A model generated the notes under the pieces. That model worked only from the letters and a program-made list of their open reading frames with translations. It ran no database searches and had not been told where the DNA came from. The position numbers and the translations under genes were made by a program. Below are positions 8,627 to 17,525 of a stretch of DNA of 64,000 bases, one piece after another (position 1 is the stretch's first letter; the number at the start of each line of letters is the position of its first letter). The DNA comes from Microlunatus phosphovorus NM-1 (GTDB taxonomy: Bacteria; Actinomycetota; Actinomycetes; Propionibacteriales; Propionibacteriaceae), in NCBI RefSeq assembly GCF_000270245.1, contig NC_015635.1, positions 3,100,001-3,164,000 on the forward strand. Direction: 5' to 3'.

Positions 8627-9128
8627 ATGAGTTGGATGGCGCCAGAGCCGGATCCTGTCGACGAGCCGTTCGCGGGCGACGAACGGTCCATCCTCGACGG
8701 CTTCTTGGAGGCGCAGCGCTACCAGTTTCTCCGTCGCTGCGCTGGGTTGGACCCGCGTCCGCCTCAGCGAAGCAGCTGCCGCTCCTTCCGCTCTCTCGCT
8801 GATGAGCCTTATGCAGCACTTGACCAACGTCGAGCGCCACTGGATTCGCAACCGCTTCGGCGGTCGCAACCTACCCATGGCGTACAACGACGCCTTCGCC
8901 CCCGCCGACCCAGCCAACGCCCCGTCCGTGTATCAGCGACTGCGCGAGGAATGGACGGCATCTCGGGCCACCCTGGCTGCGCTCGACCTCGAGGCTGTCT
9001 ACGTCCATCCGCACCACGGACCGATGTCGCTCCGCTGGCTGTACATCCATCTGATCCGCGAGTACGCCGGTCACATCGGGCACGCCGACCTCCTCCGCCA
9101 GAGCATCGACGGCAAGACGTTCAGCTGA
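8627..9128 (+). pseudogene. DinB/DUF664-family protein, frameshifted
   Basis: The ATG at 8627 opens a frame reading MSWMAPEPDPVDEPFAGDER, then LDGFLEAQRYQFLRRCAG, which is the usual start of actinobacterial DinB-like (DUF664) proteins. The frame breaks at about 8745-8755. The continuation in the next frame (LSEAAAAPSALSLMSLMQHL, later YIHLIREYAGHIGHADLLRQ) has the helices and the conserved HIGHAD metal-ligand region and ends at 9128. The whole protein would be ~167 residues, normal for the family. These four-helix proteins are often thiol-dependent (mycothiol) transferases. A second, intact DinB-like gene lies at 14890-15414. Confidence 0.65.
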
Positions 9129-9269
9129 ACTCACAAGAGGCCTGACATCCCGCTGACACTGGTCGCGGCACACAGCATTCCGCTGCTCATCGACTGGTGC
9201 GTTGTTGCTGCTCCGCGTCACGTGAAGCAGCCGCGACGCACCAGTGAGTACGCAATCACTCCTGCATGA

Positions 9270-9569
9270 AACGTACGCCATCTCGTCTCCAGCGTCTGGG
9301 ACGGTCAAGTCGATGTCGATGACGGGTTTCGCGACCAAGCTGCGCACCGCCGTCGAACCCGTATGGACGAGTCTCACAACCTGGTCCGGAACGGTTGACT
9401 CAATAGGCCGTCTCAACTCGGCGTAGTGGTCTTTCCAGAAATCCTGGTGTTGCTGCAATGATCCGGGCGTGGTCTGGCGATGCACGACCCGCTGCGACTG
9501 CCGGTCTGCGTTCGCCCGAGGCAGATACGGCCGCCAGAGCGGATGGGTGACCACGACATCAAATTCCAC
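9270..9569 (-). pseudogene. GrpB-family nucleotidyltransferase remnant
   Basis: The minus strand reads VRLVHTGSTAVRSLVAKPVI followed by DIDLTVPD, the hallmark nucleotidyltransferase core of the GrpB/UPF0157 family (HxGSTAVxGLxAKPxID). Recognisable sequence begins near 9471 and ends abruptly at 9270; the C-terminal half, about 90 residues, is absent. The N-terminal extension to 9569 (LWRPYLPRANA) does not resemble GrpB and may be foreign. This is a truncated gene. Confidence 0.6.
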
Positions 9570-9581
9570 ACCATCGACGTA

Positions 9582-9612
9582 CGAGACGTTCCCGCGGGAA
9601 CGTCTCGTACGC
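9582..9612. repeat. 31-bp repeat with long palindrome, copy 2
   Basis: This is identical over 31 bp to 7016-7046. Here the palindrome extends to 34 bp (9578-9611), again perfect and loop-free. It lies just upstream of the GrpB remnant on that strand. Confidence 0.85.
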
Positions 9613-9733
9613 TTCGGCTCCGGTCATGCAAGCCCGCGAAACCGGTCATGGTCGACTGCCGCGGATCTCAGTTGACGCTCACACGATGATTAGCCCATCA
9701 CTCGACACGTGCACGTCCCTGGAGGAGACGCTG

Positions 9734-10267
9734 ATGACCGGCCGGCTTGTGTTGCTCTGCGGGAAGTCCTTCTCAGGCAAGAGCACGGTAGCCGCGTCTC
9801 TCGCCGACCACCTCCCTGGTTCGGTCGTGAGCTTGGACGCGATCAACGAAGAGCGCGGACTCCATGGGGGCGATGGAATCCCGCTTTCGGAGTGGGCGCG
9901 AACCAACGAGCTGGCCAAGCAACAAGCTTTGGCGCGGCTGCACAAAGACGAGACGGTCATCGTCGACGACACCAGCTCGCCTCGATTCCTGCGTGACGGA
10001 TGGCGATCGCTCTGCTCCTCAATAGGGGCGCCGATAGCCCTCGTATTCGTCGACACCTCGCAAGAGGTGACTCGTCAGCGGCTCATCGACAATCGAGTCA
10101 CCCGGCATCGCGGCGACGTCACCGACGAGGTGATGGCGGCCCACCAGGAGAGCTTTGAGCCACCGGATGAAGACGAGCAGGCCGTACTACTAGCGACGGG
10201 GTCAGGCCCCACCGATCTCGACGGACTTTGCACGACGCTGCGAGGCCTCCTCAATCAAGCCGGTTGA
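9734..10267 (+). CDS. P-loop kinase of the AAA/zeta-like family
   Basis: A 177-residue P-loop kinase with Walker A GKSFSGKST (residues 9-17) and a Walker B-like strand TVIVDDTSSPRFLRDGWR in the middle. The C-terminal lid region has basic residues around RLIDNRVTRHRGD. The size and motifs fit the small AAA_33 (PF13671) / zeta-toxin-like or gluconate-kinase-like group, which phosphorylates small molecules, sugars or RNA ends. GGAGGA seven bases before the ATG at 9734 decides the start; a longer reading from 9626 starts in the GrpB remnant. It is convergent with the ABC exporter (8-bp gap). The substrate cannot be named. Confidence 0.75.
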   Translation: MTGRLVLLCGKSFSGKSTVAASLADHLPGSVVSLDAINEERGLHGGDGIPLSEWARTNELAKQQALARLHKDETVIVDDTSSPRFLRDGWRSLCSSIGAPIALVFVDTSQEVTRQRLIDNRVTRHRGDVTDEVMAAHQESFEPPDEDEQAVLLATGSGPTDLDGLCTTLRGLLNQAG

Positions 10268-10275
10268 GCGATTCC

Positions 10276-12009
10276 CTATTGGCCCCCCTGCCACGTTCGC
10301 CACAGTGCCGCATAGGCACCGTCGGCTTCCGAAAGCTCCTGGTGGCTGCCGAGTTCGGTGATGCGGCCGTCGTCCATCACGGCGATACGGTCGGCGTCTC
10401 GGGCGGTATGCAGTCGGTGCGCCACGGCAATCACGGTCCGGCCTTTGACCGTTGCGGCGAGCGCACGTTCGGTGTGCCGTGCGGCGTTCGGATCGAGCAG
10501 GGCCGTGGCCTCGTCGAGGACGAGGGTGTGCGGATTCGCGAGCAGCACCCGGGCCAGGGCGATGTGCTGCGCCTGGGCACCGCTGAGCGGATGATCGGCG
10601 AGGTCGGTGTCCAGCGTGTCCGGCAGCTCATCGACCCAGTCCGCGCCGACGACGCGAAGGGCAGCACGGAGGTCGTCGTCACTGGCGTCCGGGGCGGCGA
10701 TGGCGAGGTTGTCGCGGAGCGGGTCGGCGAAGACGTGATGCTCCTGGGTGACGAGGAGGACGTGCTCGCGGAGTCGCTCCGGTGGGAGATCCGCGATGAC
10801 CGCACCGCCGACGGTGACCGAGCCCTCGCGAGGTCGATCGATGCCTGCGATGAGCCGACCGAGAGTGGTCTTGCCGGCCCCGGATGCTCCGACCACAGCA
10901 AGCTGCTCGCCAGGCTCGACGTCGAGGCTGACTCCGTGCAAGACGTCGGTGTCGTCATAGGCGTAGCAGACGTCGGCGACGACGATTCGCTCATCGACGG
11001 GTGTCGCAGTCTCGGCGATGACGGGCCGGGTCTGGGAAGCCAGACCTTCGACGCGGGCAAAGGAGGCGAGGCTGCTTTGCAGCGTCTCGACCCAGAGCAA
11101 GATGGTGTCAATGGGTGAGCTGAGCTGGCGGAGATAGAGGGTCGCGGCGACCACGGTGCCGAGGCTGATGACCTGGTCCAGATGGAGCAGACCGCCCACA
11201 CAGAACACGGCGCCGACAGCGAGCGCGCTCGACGTGTCGACGGTCGGGAAGAACACCGTTCGCAGTCGCAGCGTCTTGAGCATGGCCGTACGTGCCACAG
11301 AGACGGCGTCGGTACACGCGTCGTTGCGACGTTGCTGCAGTCCGAGCGCCTCGACGGTGCGGGCCCCCGCCGCCGTGGTGGCCAGCACATCGGCGACCTC
11401 CGCGTTGGCCGCGCTCTCGGCCAGGTACGCCGGACGGGCGCGACGCAGGTACCAGCGCAGCACCAGGGGAATCGCCAGCAGCGCGACCACCGAGACCAGG
11501 CCGAGCAGCGGTGACAGCAGGAAGACAGCGATGAGGATGATCAGCGCCTGGATGAGCGCGAACAGCACCTCCGGGGCAGCGTCGCGGAGCACGAAGGCAA
11601 CCAGCCCGGCATCCGTGGTGGCACGAGCCGTCAGATCACCGGCGCCTGCCCGTTCCACCGTCCGGGCCGGCAGCCGCATCAGCCGGTCGGTCAACTGCTC
11701 CCGGAGTCGGGCGGAGGTACGCTCGCCGAAGCGGTAGCCCAGATAGCGGGCGACGTAGCCGATCGCGAACTGCGCGACGGCAGCTACGACGACCAGCAGA
11801 CCCCACCGGTCGATCGCGGCTACGCCGCTGCCGGCTTGGACCTCGTTGACGATTTGCCCGACCAGCCATGGGGCCAGCAGACCTGCCGCAGCGGCAGCGC
11901 AGCTGGTGACGACAACCGCGGCGAACGCAACTCGGTCTGCCCTGACCAGTCGGCCGGCTGCCCGGCGTACGTCGGCTGGCTCCGCGATCGGCAGCGACTG
12001 GGCGGTCAC
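10276..12009 (-). CDS. ABC exporter, ATPase-permease half-transporter (catalytic half)
   Basis: A 577-residue half-transporter. Six transmembrane helices occupy about residues 28-300 and the ATPase domain about 335-577. The ATPase has an intact Walker A (GASGAGKTT) and Walker B with catalytic Glu (LVLDEATALLD). The signature is LSGAQ instead of LSGGQ. The upstream partner has the opposite pattern, a degraded Walker A but perfect LSGGQ, so together they would form one canonical and one degenerate ATP site, as in asymmetric heterodimeric exporters. Its start overlaps the partner stop by 4 bp (12006-12009). The last ~105 bp are duplicated at 7071-7175. The substrate is unknown. Confidence 0.88.
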   Translation of the reverse strand: MTAQSLPIAEPADVRRAAGRLVRADRVAFAAVVVTSCAAAAAGLLAPWLVGQIVNEVQAGSGVAAIDRWGLLVVVAAVAQFAIGYVARYLGYRFGERTSARLREQLTDRLMRLPARTVERAGAGDLTARATTDAGLVAFVLRDAAPEVLFALIQALIILIAVFLLSPLLGLVSVVALLAIPLVLRWYLRRARPAYLAESAANAEVADVLATTAAGARTVEALGLQQRRNDACTDAVSVARTAMLKTLRLRTVFFPTVDTSSALAVGAVFCVGGLLHLDQVISLGTVVAATLYLRQLSSPIDTILLWVETLQSSLASFARVEGLASQTRPVIAETATPVDERIVVADVCYAYDDTDVLHGVSLDVEPGEQLAVVGASGAGKTTLGRLIAGIDRPREGSVTVGGAVIADLPPERLREHVLLVTQEHHVFADPLRDNLAIAAPDASDDDLRAALRVVGADWVDELPDTLDTDLADHPLSGAQAQHIALARVLLANPHTLVLDEATALLDPNAARHTERALAATVKGRTVIAVAHRLHTARDADRIAVMDDGRITELGSHQELSEADGAYAALWRTWQGGQ

Positions 12010-13729
12010 GACGGATCGTCTCCGGCCGCCCCAGCGCCCTTCGGGGCTTCACCGCGAAAGACGAGGGCGGCATAGGCCGGTTCGTCACGCAGCAGGGTGG
12101 TGTGGGTTCCGCTGGCGACCAGTCGATCGCCGGCCAGCAGGTGCACCTGATCGGCTTCGGCCAAGATCAGCGCCGACGTCGAGGTGACCACCGTCGTACG
12201 CCCCTGGCGCGCTCGGGCCAGTCGCTTGACGATGCTGGCTTCGGTGGCCGCGTCGACAGCAGAGGTCGGGTCGACAGCCAGCAGGACCGTCGGATCGGAC
12301 AGGACCGCTCGAGCCAGCCGTACGCGTTGTCGTTGGCCGCCGGACAGATTGCCTCCACCCGAGTCGATCCTCGACGTCAGACCGTCCGACAGACTCTGGA
12401 GCACGTCGTCTGCCGCGGCGATGTGGAGAGCCTGCCGCACCTCACTCTCGTTGACGGGGTGCCGTCCCGCCACCACGTCGGCAAGCGATCCGGCGAACAG
12501 GTCTGCATCGTTGTCGGCGACCAGTAGGTGTTCCCGGAGCCTCGTCGGATCCACCTCGTCGATCGACTGTCCGTTCCACAGTGCACCTGGGCGGAAGCCG
12601 CCGAGCCGGTCCACCAGCGCCACGGCATCTGCTTGTCGTGCGGTGGCGATGGCCGTGAACATGCCAGCTGGTGCTGCTACTCCGGAGACCGAGTCGATGA
12701 GGTCCCCGTCAGTCGGCAGTGCGGCCTTCCTCACCTCGTCGTTCCGCTGAAGCGACAAGAAGTCGGTCACACGCCGGCCAGCGACCAGAGCACGGCTGAT
12801 GTCGACCGCACCCTCGATGAGGAACGACACCGGAACCACCAAGACCGCGGCGTACCCAAAGACCGCCACCAACTGACCAACGGAGATCGCTCCCTCGGCG
12901 GCCAGCCGGGCGGCCAACCACACCACGACCGCTACGAAAGCGTCGGCAGTCCCAGCCCGAGTGCTTGGATCAAGCTGGTGACGCGGCCGACTCGGTAGCC
13001 CTGACGTTGTAGCTCTTGGGACTCCTGACGGAAACGTCGGGCGTACGTCTCCTTGCCGCCAAGCCCGTTCAGGACGGATAGGCCACCGATGATGTCGATG
13101 ATCCGACCTGTCAACGTGCCCTGCTGGCTCCGATATGCCGTGCCGGTGTTCTGCAGCCGTCCCATCGCCGGTCCCAGGATCAGCGCAAGGATCGGCACGC
13201 CGATCAGGACCACCACGGCCAGGAGCGCCGAAACCCGGAACAGCAGCACCGCGATCGCGCCATAGGCCAGCACGGCACCCACGCCCGGTCCCGTGACCGT
13301 CAGGCTGCGTCCGATCGTCCAGACGTCGCCGATCCCGATGGTCACGACCTCCCCGGCCCGACTCCGCTGATTCAGCGTGGCACCGAGCCGTACGGCTTGA
13401 GCGGTCACCACCGAGACTGTCCGGAACGCGGCGTCCATCCGGACTTGCGACATCGTGCGATGGCGCCAGATCCCCAGCCCAGCCAGCACCGCACCCGAGA
13501 CGACGAGCGCCGTCGACCAGGCGAGCACGACCCGACGGTCGGCGTCGACCAGCGCATCGACAGCTTGGGAGAGGAGGTACGGCGGCACGACCAGACCCAC
13601 CGTCCACGCAGTGCCCAAGAACGCGCCCAGCGCGACTCTCCGGCGCTGCTGCCACACGAGCCATGCCAAGTACGACCAGGGCCCCCGAGTCGGCGGAACC
13701 GAGCGCGTGGCCGCGGCGAAACTCGTCAT
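12006..13729 (-). pseudogene. ABC exporter partner half, frameshifted
   Basis: This encodes the second half of the heterodimeric exporter in two frames. The first (from ATG 13729) gives the membrane domain (LAWLVWQQRRRVALGAFLG onward) and stops at 12932. The next frame resumes with AFVAVVVWLAARLAAEG and runs through the ATPase domain to 12006. The join is at about 12940-12960, inside a membrane helix. The ATPase half lacks a recognisable Walker A and has Pro in place of the Walker B Glu (LLAVDPTSAVD), but keeps LSGGQRQR. That degeneracy is typical of one subunit in this family. The frame break would abolish transport unless it is an assembly error; the rest of the gene shows no decay. Confidence 0.8.
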
Positions 13730-13795
13730 GCGACAGCCAAGCACACGGCCGAGCACCTACGGAATCTGATGTCTCGCAGGGACGAGACTGATCAC

Positions 13796-14203
13796 ATGCA
13801 GCCAGCGCTCACCGGCCAGATCGTCGTCATCCTCACCGTCAACGACGCAGATCGCAGCGCCGCGTGGTACGGGCGACTCCTTGGTGCCGCGGAGTCCAGT
13901 CGCTACAGCTCCGGAGACGGCCCGCTCCAGGTGGTAGTCGAGGAGCCTGCCACCGGGATGCAACTGTGTCTGTTGAGCCGACCCGGGAATCGATCCGACC
14001 GCTTCGACGAACGGCGGATCGGATTGGATCACGTGGAGTTTCTGGTGGCTACCCGTGCGGCCCTCGACGATTGGGCCGAGCACCTCGACCAGCTCGGAGT
14101 CGTGCACTCCGGCATCAAGGAACCCCGGTACGGTTCAGCGGCCATGGTCACTCTACGAGATCCCGACAACATCCAACTGGAGTTCTATTGGCCAGGCTCC
14201 TGA
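13796..14203 (+). CDS. VOC/glyoxalase-fold protein
   Basis: A 135-residue protein with two beta-alpha-beta-beta-beta modules of the vicinal oxygen chelate fold. Visible elements are VVILTVNDADRSAAWYGRLL at the start, IGLDHVEFLV in the middle and LRDPDNIQLEFYW at the end. The first His ligand position of many members is not obvious. It could be a dioxygenase, isomerase or resistance-type binding protein; the substrate is unknown. The ATG at 13796 has AGGGA upstream. The gene is divergent from the ABC exporter and its 3' end overlaps the convergent GNAT gene by 19 bp. Confidence 0.75.
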   Translation: MQPALTGQIVVILTVNDADRSAAWYGRLLGAAESSRYSSGDGPLQVVVEEPATGMQLCLLSRPGNRSDRFDERRIGLDHVEFLVATRAALDDWAEHLDQLGVVHSGIKEPRYGSAAMVTLRDPDNIQLEFYWPGS

Positions 14204-14706
14204 GCGCTGCTCCCGCCAGCATCGAGGCTGCGCCAGTAGATCAATCCGTCAAGCTGATCGTGCGCGAGGGGGATACGACCGACTACTTGAAAGCCGGCCC
14301 TCTCATAGATTCGACGAGAGGGATTGTCCTCGTTGACGAGGTTGAACATCATGGCCGAGTAGCCAAGTCGACGCGCCTCCGCCAACGAGTGGAGAACAAG
14401 ACCGGTCCCGATGCCCTGGCCCCGAACGCTACGGCTGACCAAGTAGCCGCATTGTGCGATGTGGCCAGCCATAGCGGGGAAATTGCTTCTCAGAAAGTAT
14501 CCGCCGAGAGTCGCGCCGTGGCGGCGGGCCGCATACACCCGCCGTCGGCGTATCCATCCCTCGTTGAACAGGTCGTGCAACTCGTCGTCATCCGAAGGAG
14601 TGGCGCCGCCGCTGGCGACGACATCGCAATAGACCTCGAACAGCATGGCGATGTCGGAGGGATCAGCTTCGGCGACACTCGTGGAATCAGCGAAGAGGTT
14701 GGTCAC
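14185..14706 (-). CDS. GNAT-family N-acetyltransferase
   Basis: A 173-residue acetyltransferase with the acetyl-CoA binding motif SVRGQGIGTGLVLHSL near residue 94-110 (Q/RxxGxG/A) and the C-terminal motif B IYERAGFQVVGRIP. An N-terminal ~60 residues form the variable substrate-binding part. It is a single gene, convergent with the VOC protein. The acceptor substrate is unknown. Confidence 0.8.
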   Translation of the reverse strand: MTNLFADSTSVAEADPSDIAMLFEVYCDVVASGGATPSDDDELHDLFNEGWIRRRRVYAARRHGATLGGYFLRSNFPAMAGHIAQCGYLVSRSVRGQGIGTGLVLHSLAEARRLGYSAMMFNLVNEDNPSRRIYERAGFQVVGRIPLAHDQLDGLIYWRSLDAGGSSAQEPGQ

Positions 14707-14889
14707 GATTCAGTCGACCACAGACAAGCGGCTCCCGTCTCCGGCGCGTTCGGATGATGGTCGGTAATCGGATATGACCGAGCCTGGGAGTTCACAACGA
14801 TGTGATCGGAACTCGTGCGACGGACGCCCGGCACGAGACAAACAAGGCACTGGGAGTCTCGGTGCCGGAGTTCCGGAGATCGACAACCG

Positions 14890-15414
14890 CTACCGATCGC
14901 TGAGATTGACGAAGGGATCGGTCAGTAGATCCAGGTGTCCGACGTGACAGGCGGTTTCCTCGATCATGTGCACCATCACCCAGCGGAGTGTCACAGGGAC
15001 CTTTCCGAATGAAGGACGAGGTGCTCTGACCTCCAAACTGGGAAGTCGATCGGCCACCTTGCGACTGCGATTGCAGGCGGCGCGATACAGGTCGGCGATT
15101 TCCTCGACGGAATCGTCGGCAGCGGATTCGAGGTCCCAATCTGACTGGGCAGCCGGAGCCGACCCCCACGGCTCCGGCAACTCGCCAGCCCCCACGCGCG
15201 CCGTGAACCAGTGGTCCTCCATGTGCGCCAGATGCTTGACGACGCCACCCGCTGTGAGCTTCGTTGCTGGCAGGATCCTTGTTCGGGCCTGTTCGTCCGA
15301 CAGGATCGTGAGCCGGGATAACGCTCGATGCCGGTACAGGTCGAGGAACTGGCTGAGGGTCGTGCGCTCATCTGCATCAAGGTCTGGATACCGCTCGACC
15401 TCGATATCGGACAT
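14890..15414 (-). CDS. DinB-like (DUF664) four-helix protein
   Basis: A 174-residue protein of the DinB/DUF664 group. It reads ERTTLSQFLDLYRHR near the start, then LTAGGVVKHLAHMEDHWF with the first metal-ligand His, and VMVHMIEETACHVGHLDLL with the second His pair, close to the C-terminus. Such proteins are putative metal- and mycothiol-dependent transferases or damage-related proteins. The ATG at 15414 is preceded by GGAAGG at good spacing, which rules out a longer reading upstream. It is intact, unlike the related copy at 8627-9128. Confidence 0.8.
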   Translation of the reverse strand: MSDIEVERYPDLDADERTTLSQFLDLYRHRALSRLTILSDEQARTRILPATKLTAGGVVKHLAHMEDHWFTARVGAGELPEPWGSAPAAQSDWDLESAADDSVEEIADLYRAACNRSRKVADRLPSLEVRAPRPSFGKVPVTLRWVMVHMIEETACHVGHLDLLTDPFVNLSDR

Positions 15415-15841
15415 CTGTCTGATTCCTTCCGATCCCCTCCGGTGCCCTCGGCACCGAGGGACCTCCTGCAGCCTGGCCCACCTCTGGCCGCCGCGGCAAC
15501 CTCGGACTGCACGGAAACAGCGAGTCCTGGGTGTGCGCCATCGTTGCGGTGCCATGAGTCTCTTCCCTGGTCAAGGGTGGATTCTGGTGGGAAGCCGCAC
15601 CATCAGCTCGTTCCCTCTCCGCCATGGCGACTGGATGGTGGACGAGGTCCACGTGGGGCCGAGCGGACCGAGAATACGTCTGTGGCATCCCATGGGCCAC
15701 AGACAATCGGCGGTTGAGCGTGTCGGCCGCATTTCTCGTGCCCACGGGGCGCAAACGATCGGCGGCTGAACGCCCCCGGAGTACATCCTGCGCCCGTGGG
15801 CCGCAAAACGACTGCCGTGACGTGCACCGAAGGACGAAGCG
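15415..15841. other. Gene-free intergenic region
   Basis: Between the DinB-like gene and the alpha/beta hydrolase there is no supported gene. The right half contains the 52-bp periodic repeats listed separately; the left half shows nothing recognisable. Confidence 0.5.
15689..15820. repeat. Three imperfect tandem repeats, 52-bp period
   Basis: Units begin at 15689, 15741 and 15793, exactly 52 bp apart. Each starts with a CCCAYGGGSCRCAAACGA-like core; copies 1 and 2 also share ATCGGCGGYTGA. The rest of each unit has diverged. They fill the space between two genes and may be an intergenic repeat family. Confidence 0.6.
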
Positions 15842-16666
15842 CTACGAGAGGTCAGCGCTGGCTCGGCGGGCCAGAAATGCCGTCAAGGCATCCCGAAACT
15901 CCGCTCGGCCGGGCGCGGTGGCGTGGTCGGCGCCGTCGATCGTCACCAACTCCAGCTGCGGCATGATCTCCTCGAGCCGAAGGAAGTCTTCGACGTACGG
16001 ATCGCTGGTGCCCACGATGCCGAGTGTCGGCACTGTGACGGCTCGCATCGCGGTCTCGGTGACCACTTGTGCCGGCGTCGACCTGCGCAGTGCCGCCAAC
16101 GCGAGCCGGTCGTGGCCCTCCAGCTGACGTACGGCGAGCGCGTGCAGCTCTTCCTCGGTCGGCAACGGGCGGTCGTCCGGCCAAAGCCGGAGGATGGCGG
16201 AGCGGGGAAGGCCCTGCTCCATCTCGGCTGCCTCAGTGTCGACGCGTCGCTGATCGCGTTTGGTCCAGTTCCGCCGGCCGCAGGCACCGCCGAGCACCGC
16301 GGTCCGGAATCGCTCGGGATGTCTGGTCAGCAGCTGGGCCACCGTGTGTGCACCCATCGAATAGCCGACGATGTGGGCTCGGTCGATGGCGAGGTGATCC
16401 AGCAGTCGCGGAACGTCGTCGCCGAGCTCGGCACCGTACGCAGCTGGGTCGTGCGGCTTGTCACTCGACCCATGTCCCCGGGCATCCAGGGCGATGGTGC
16501 GGTAGGTACGCGCGAGGGCGGGAAACACCCCGGTGTCCATCCACTGCCCACGGATATCGCTGGTGTACCCGTGCAGCAGCATCACCGGCTCCCCTTCTCC
16601 CTGCTCGGCGTAGTGGAGCGACACCCCGGCTGCGTCGAGGTAGCCGTCGCGGATCGCTGTGTTCAT
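15842..16666 (-). CDS. Alpha/beta hydrolase
   Basis: A 274-residue alpha/beta hydrolase. It shows the oxyanion strand VMLLHGYTS, the nucleophile elbow GYSMGAH, the acid in GTSDPYVED and the His in DGADHATAPGR, in the right order and spacing. A cap insert of ~60 residues lies after the elbow. GGAAGGA sits six bases before the ATG at 16666, favouring this start over a GTG 12 bp upstream. It may hydrolyse an ester, lactone or epoxide; the substrate cannot be inferred. Divergent from the amidotransferase gene at 16818. Confidence 0.85.
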   Translation of the reverse strand: MNTAIRDGYLDAAGVSLHYAEQGEGEPVMLLHGYTSDIRGQWMDTGVFPALARTYRTIALDARGHGSSDKPHDPAAYGAELGDDVPRLLDHLAIDRAHIVGYSMGAHTVAQLLTRHPERFRTAVLGGACGRRNWTKRDQRRVDTEAAEMEQGLPRSAILRLWPDDRPLPTEEELHALAVRQLEGHDRLALAALRRSTPAQVVTETAMRAVTVPTLGIVGTSDPYVEDFLRLEEIMPQLELVTIDGADHATAPGRAEFRDALTAFLARRASADLS

Positions 16667-16817
16667 CTGTCCTTCCACGTTCGGAGCGGTAGTTCGCGGT
16701 CACATCTGTCGATCCGTAGGCCTGGGTGGTGGTGCCGAGGCCATTGAACACCGCATTGCCGACGACAGGCCTCATGAGAACCTTCAGCTGACCGACAAGA
16801 CGCTGAAAGGGTCCCGC

Positions 16818-17525
16818 ATGACTCGTCCGATCCTCGTCATCGAGCACACGGCTGTCGACCCGCCGGGCCGAGTGGGCACCTGGTTGCGCGACGAAGGACT
16901 TGAGCTCGAGGTGATCCGGCCGTACGCCGGCGAGGCCCAGCCGAACGATCTGTCCCGCTACGCCGGGCTGCTGGTGCTGGGTGGTGACGTCGGGGCGTAC
17001 GACGACGAAGTCGCACCGTGGCTGCCGGCCACCCGGGCGCTGCTCGCCCACGCGGTCGACGAGCAACTGCCGACGCTGGCGATCTGCCTCGGCCATCAGC
17101 TGCTGGCGGTAGCGGCGGGTGGTCGAGTGTCGCGCTCACCGGGCGGTCAGCAGGGCGGCACGCCGGCCGTCGGGCTGCAGGCAGCGGCTGCCTCGGATCC
17201 GCTGTTCCGCGAGATAGCCGAGGACGCGGTCGCCGCGCACTGGAACAACGACATCGTCGTCGACCTGCCGCCTGGCGCTGTCGAACTAGCCAGAACACCA
17301 TCCGGCGTCCAGGCGATGCGGCTGGGTGATCAGGTCTGGGGTGTGCAGTTCCACCCGGAGGTCGACGCCGACACCGTACGGCTGTGGGCCGTCGCCGATG
17401 TCGACAACGGCACCCTGACTGCTGAGCGCGCGGCGGAATGGCTCGCCGAGCTGGAGGAGAACGACGCCGTGCTGCAATCGACCTGGCGACCGGTCATCCG
17501 CCGGTTCGCGGCGCTGCTGAGCTGA
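16818..17525 (+). CDS. Class I glutamine amidotransferase-like protein
   Basis: A 235-residue class I glutamine amidotransferase (GuaA-type domain alone). The nucleophile elbow is AICLGHQLLA (Cys near residue 93) and the catalytic His-Glu pair is QFHPEVD near residue 178. Stand-alone proteins like this transfer or hydrolyse glutamine or gamma-glutamyl compounds, for example in polyamine catabolism, or act as orphan amidotransferases. The ATG at 16818 follows AAAGGG. Its 3' end overlaps the convergent MFS gene by 32 bp. Confidence 0.8.
   Translation: MTRPILVIEHTAVDPPGRVGTWLRDEGLELEVIRPYAGEAQPNDLSRYAGLLVLGGDVGAYDDEVAPWLPATRALLAHAVDEQLPTLAICLGHQLLAVAAGGRVSRSPGGQQGGTPAVGLQAAAASDPLFREIAEDAVAAHWNNDIVVDLPPGAVELARTPSGVQAMRLGDQVWGVQFHPEVDADTVRLWAVADVDNGTLTAERAAEWLAELEENDAVLQSTWRPVIRRFAALLS

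Noticed and set aside
8440-8691. Minus-strand frame with ADPAVGATGIQVTN-like sequence
   Set aside because: A short stretch looked protein-like, but no family or start signal could be supported.
15689-15820. CRISPR array
   Set aside because: Only three units, diverged repeats and no constant spacer boundaries; no cas genes in the window.
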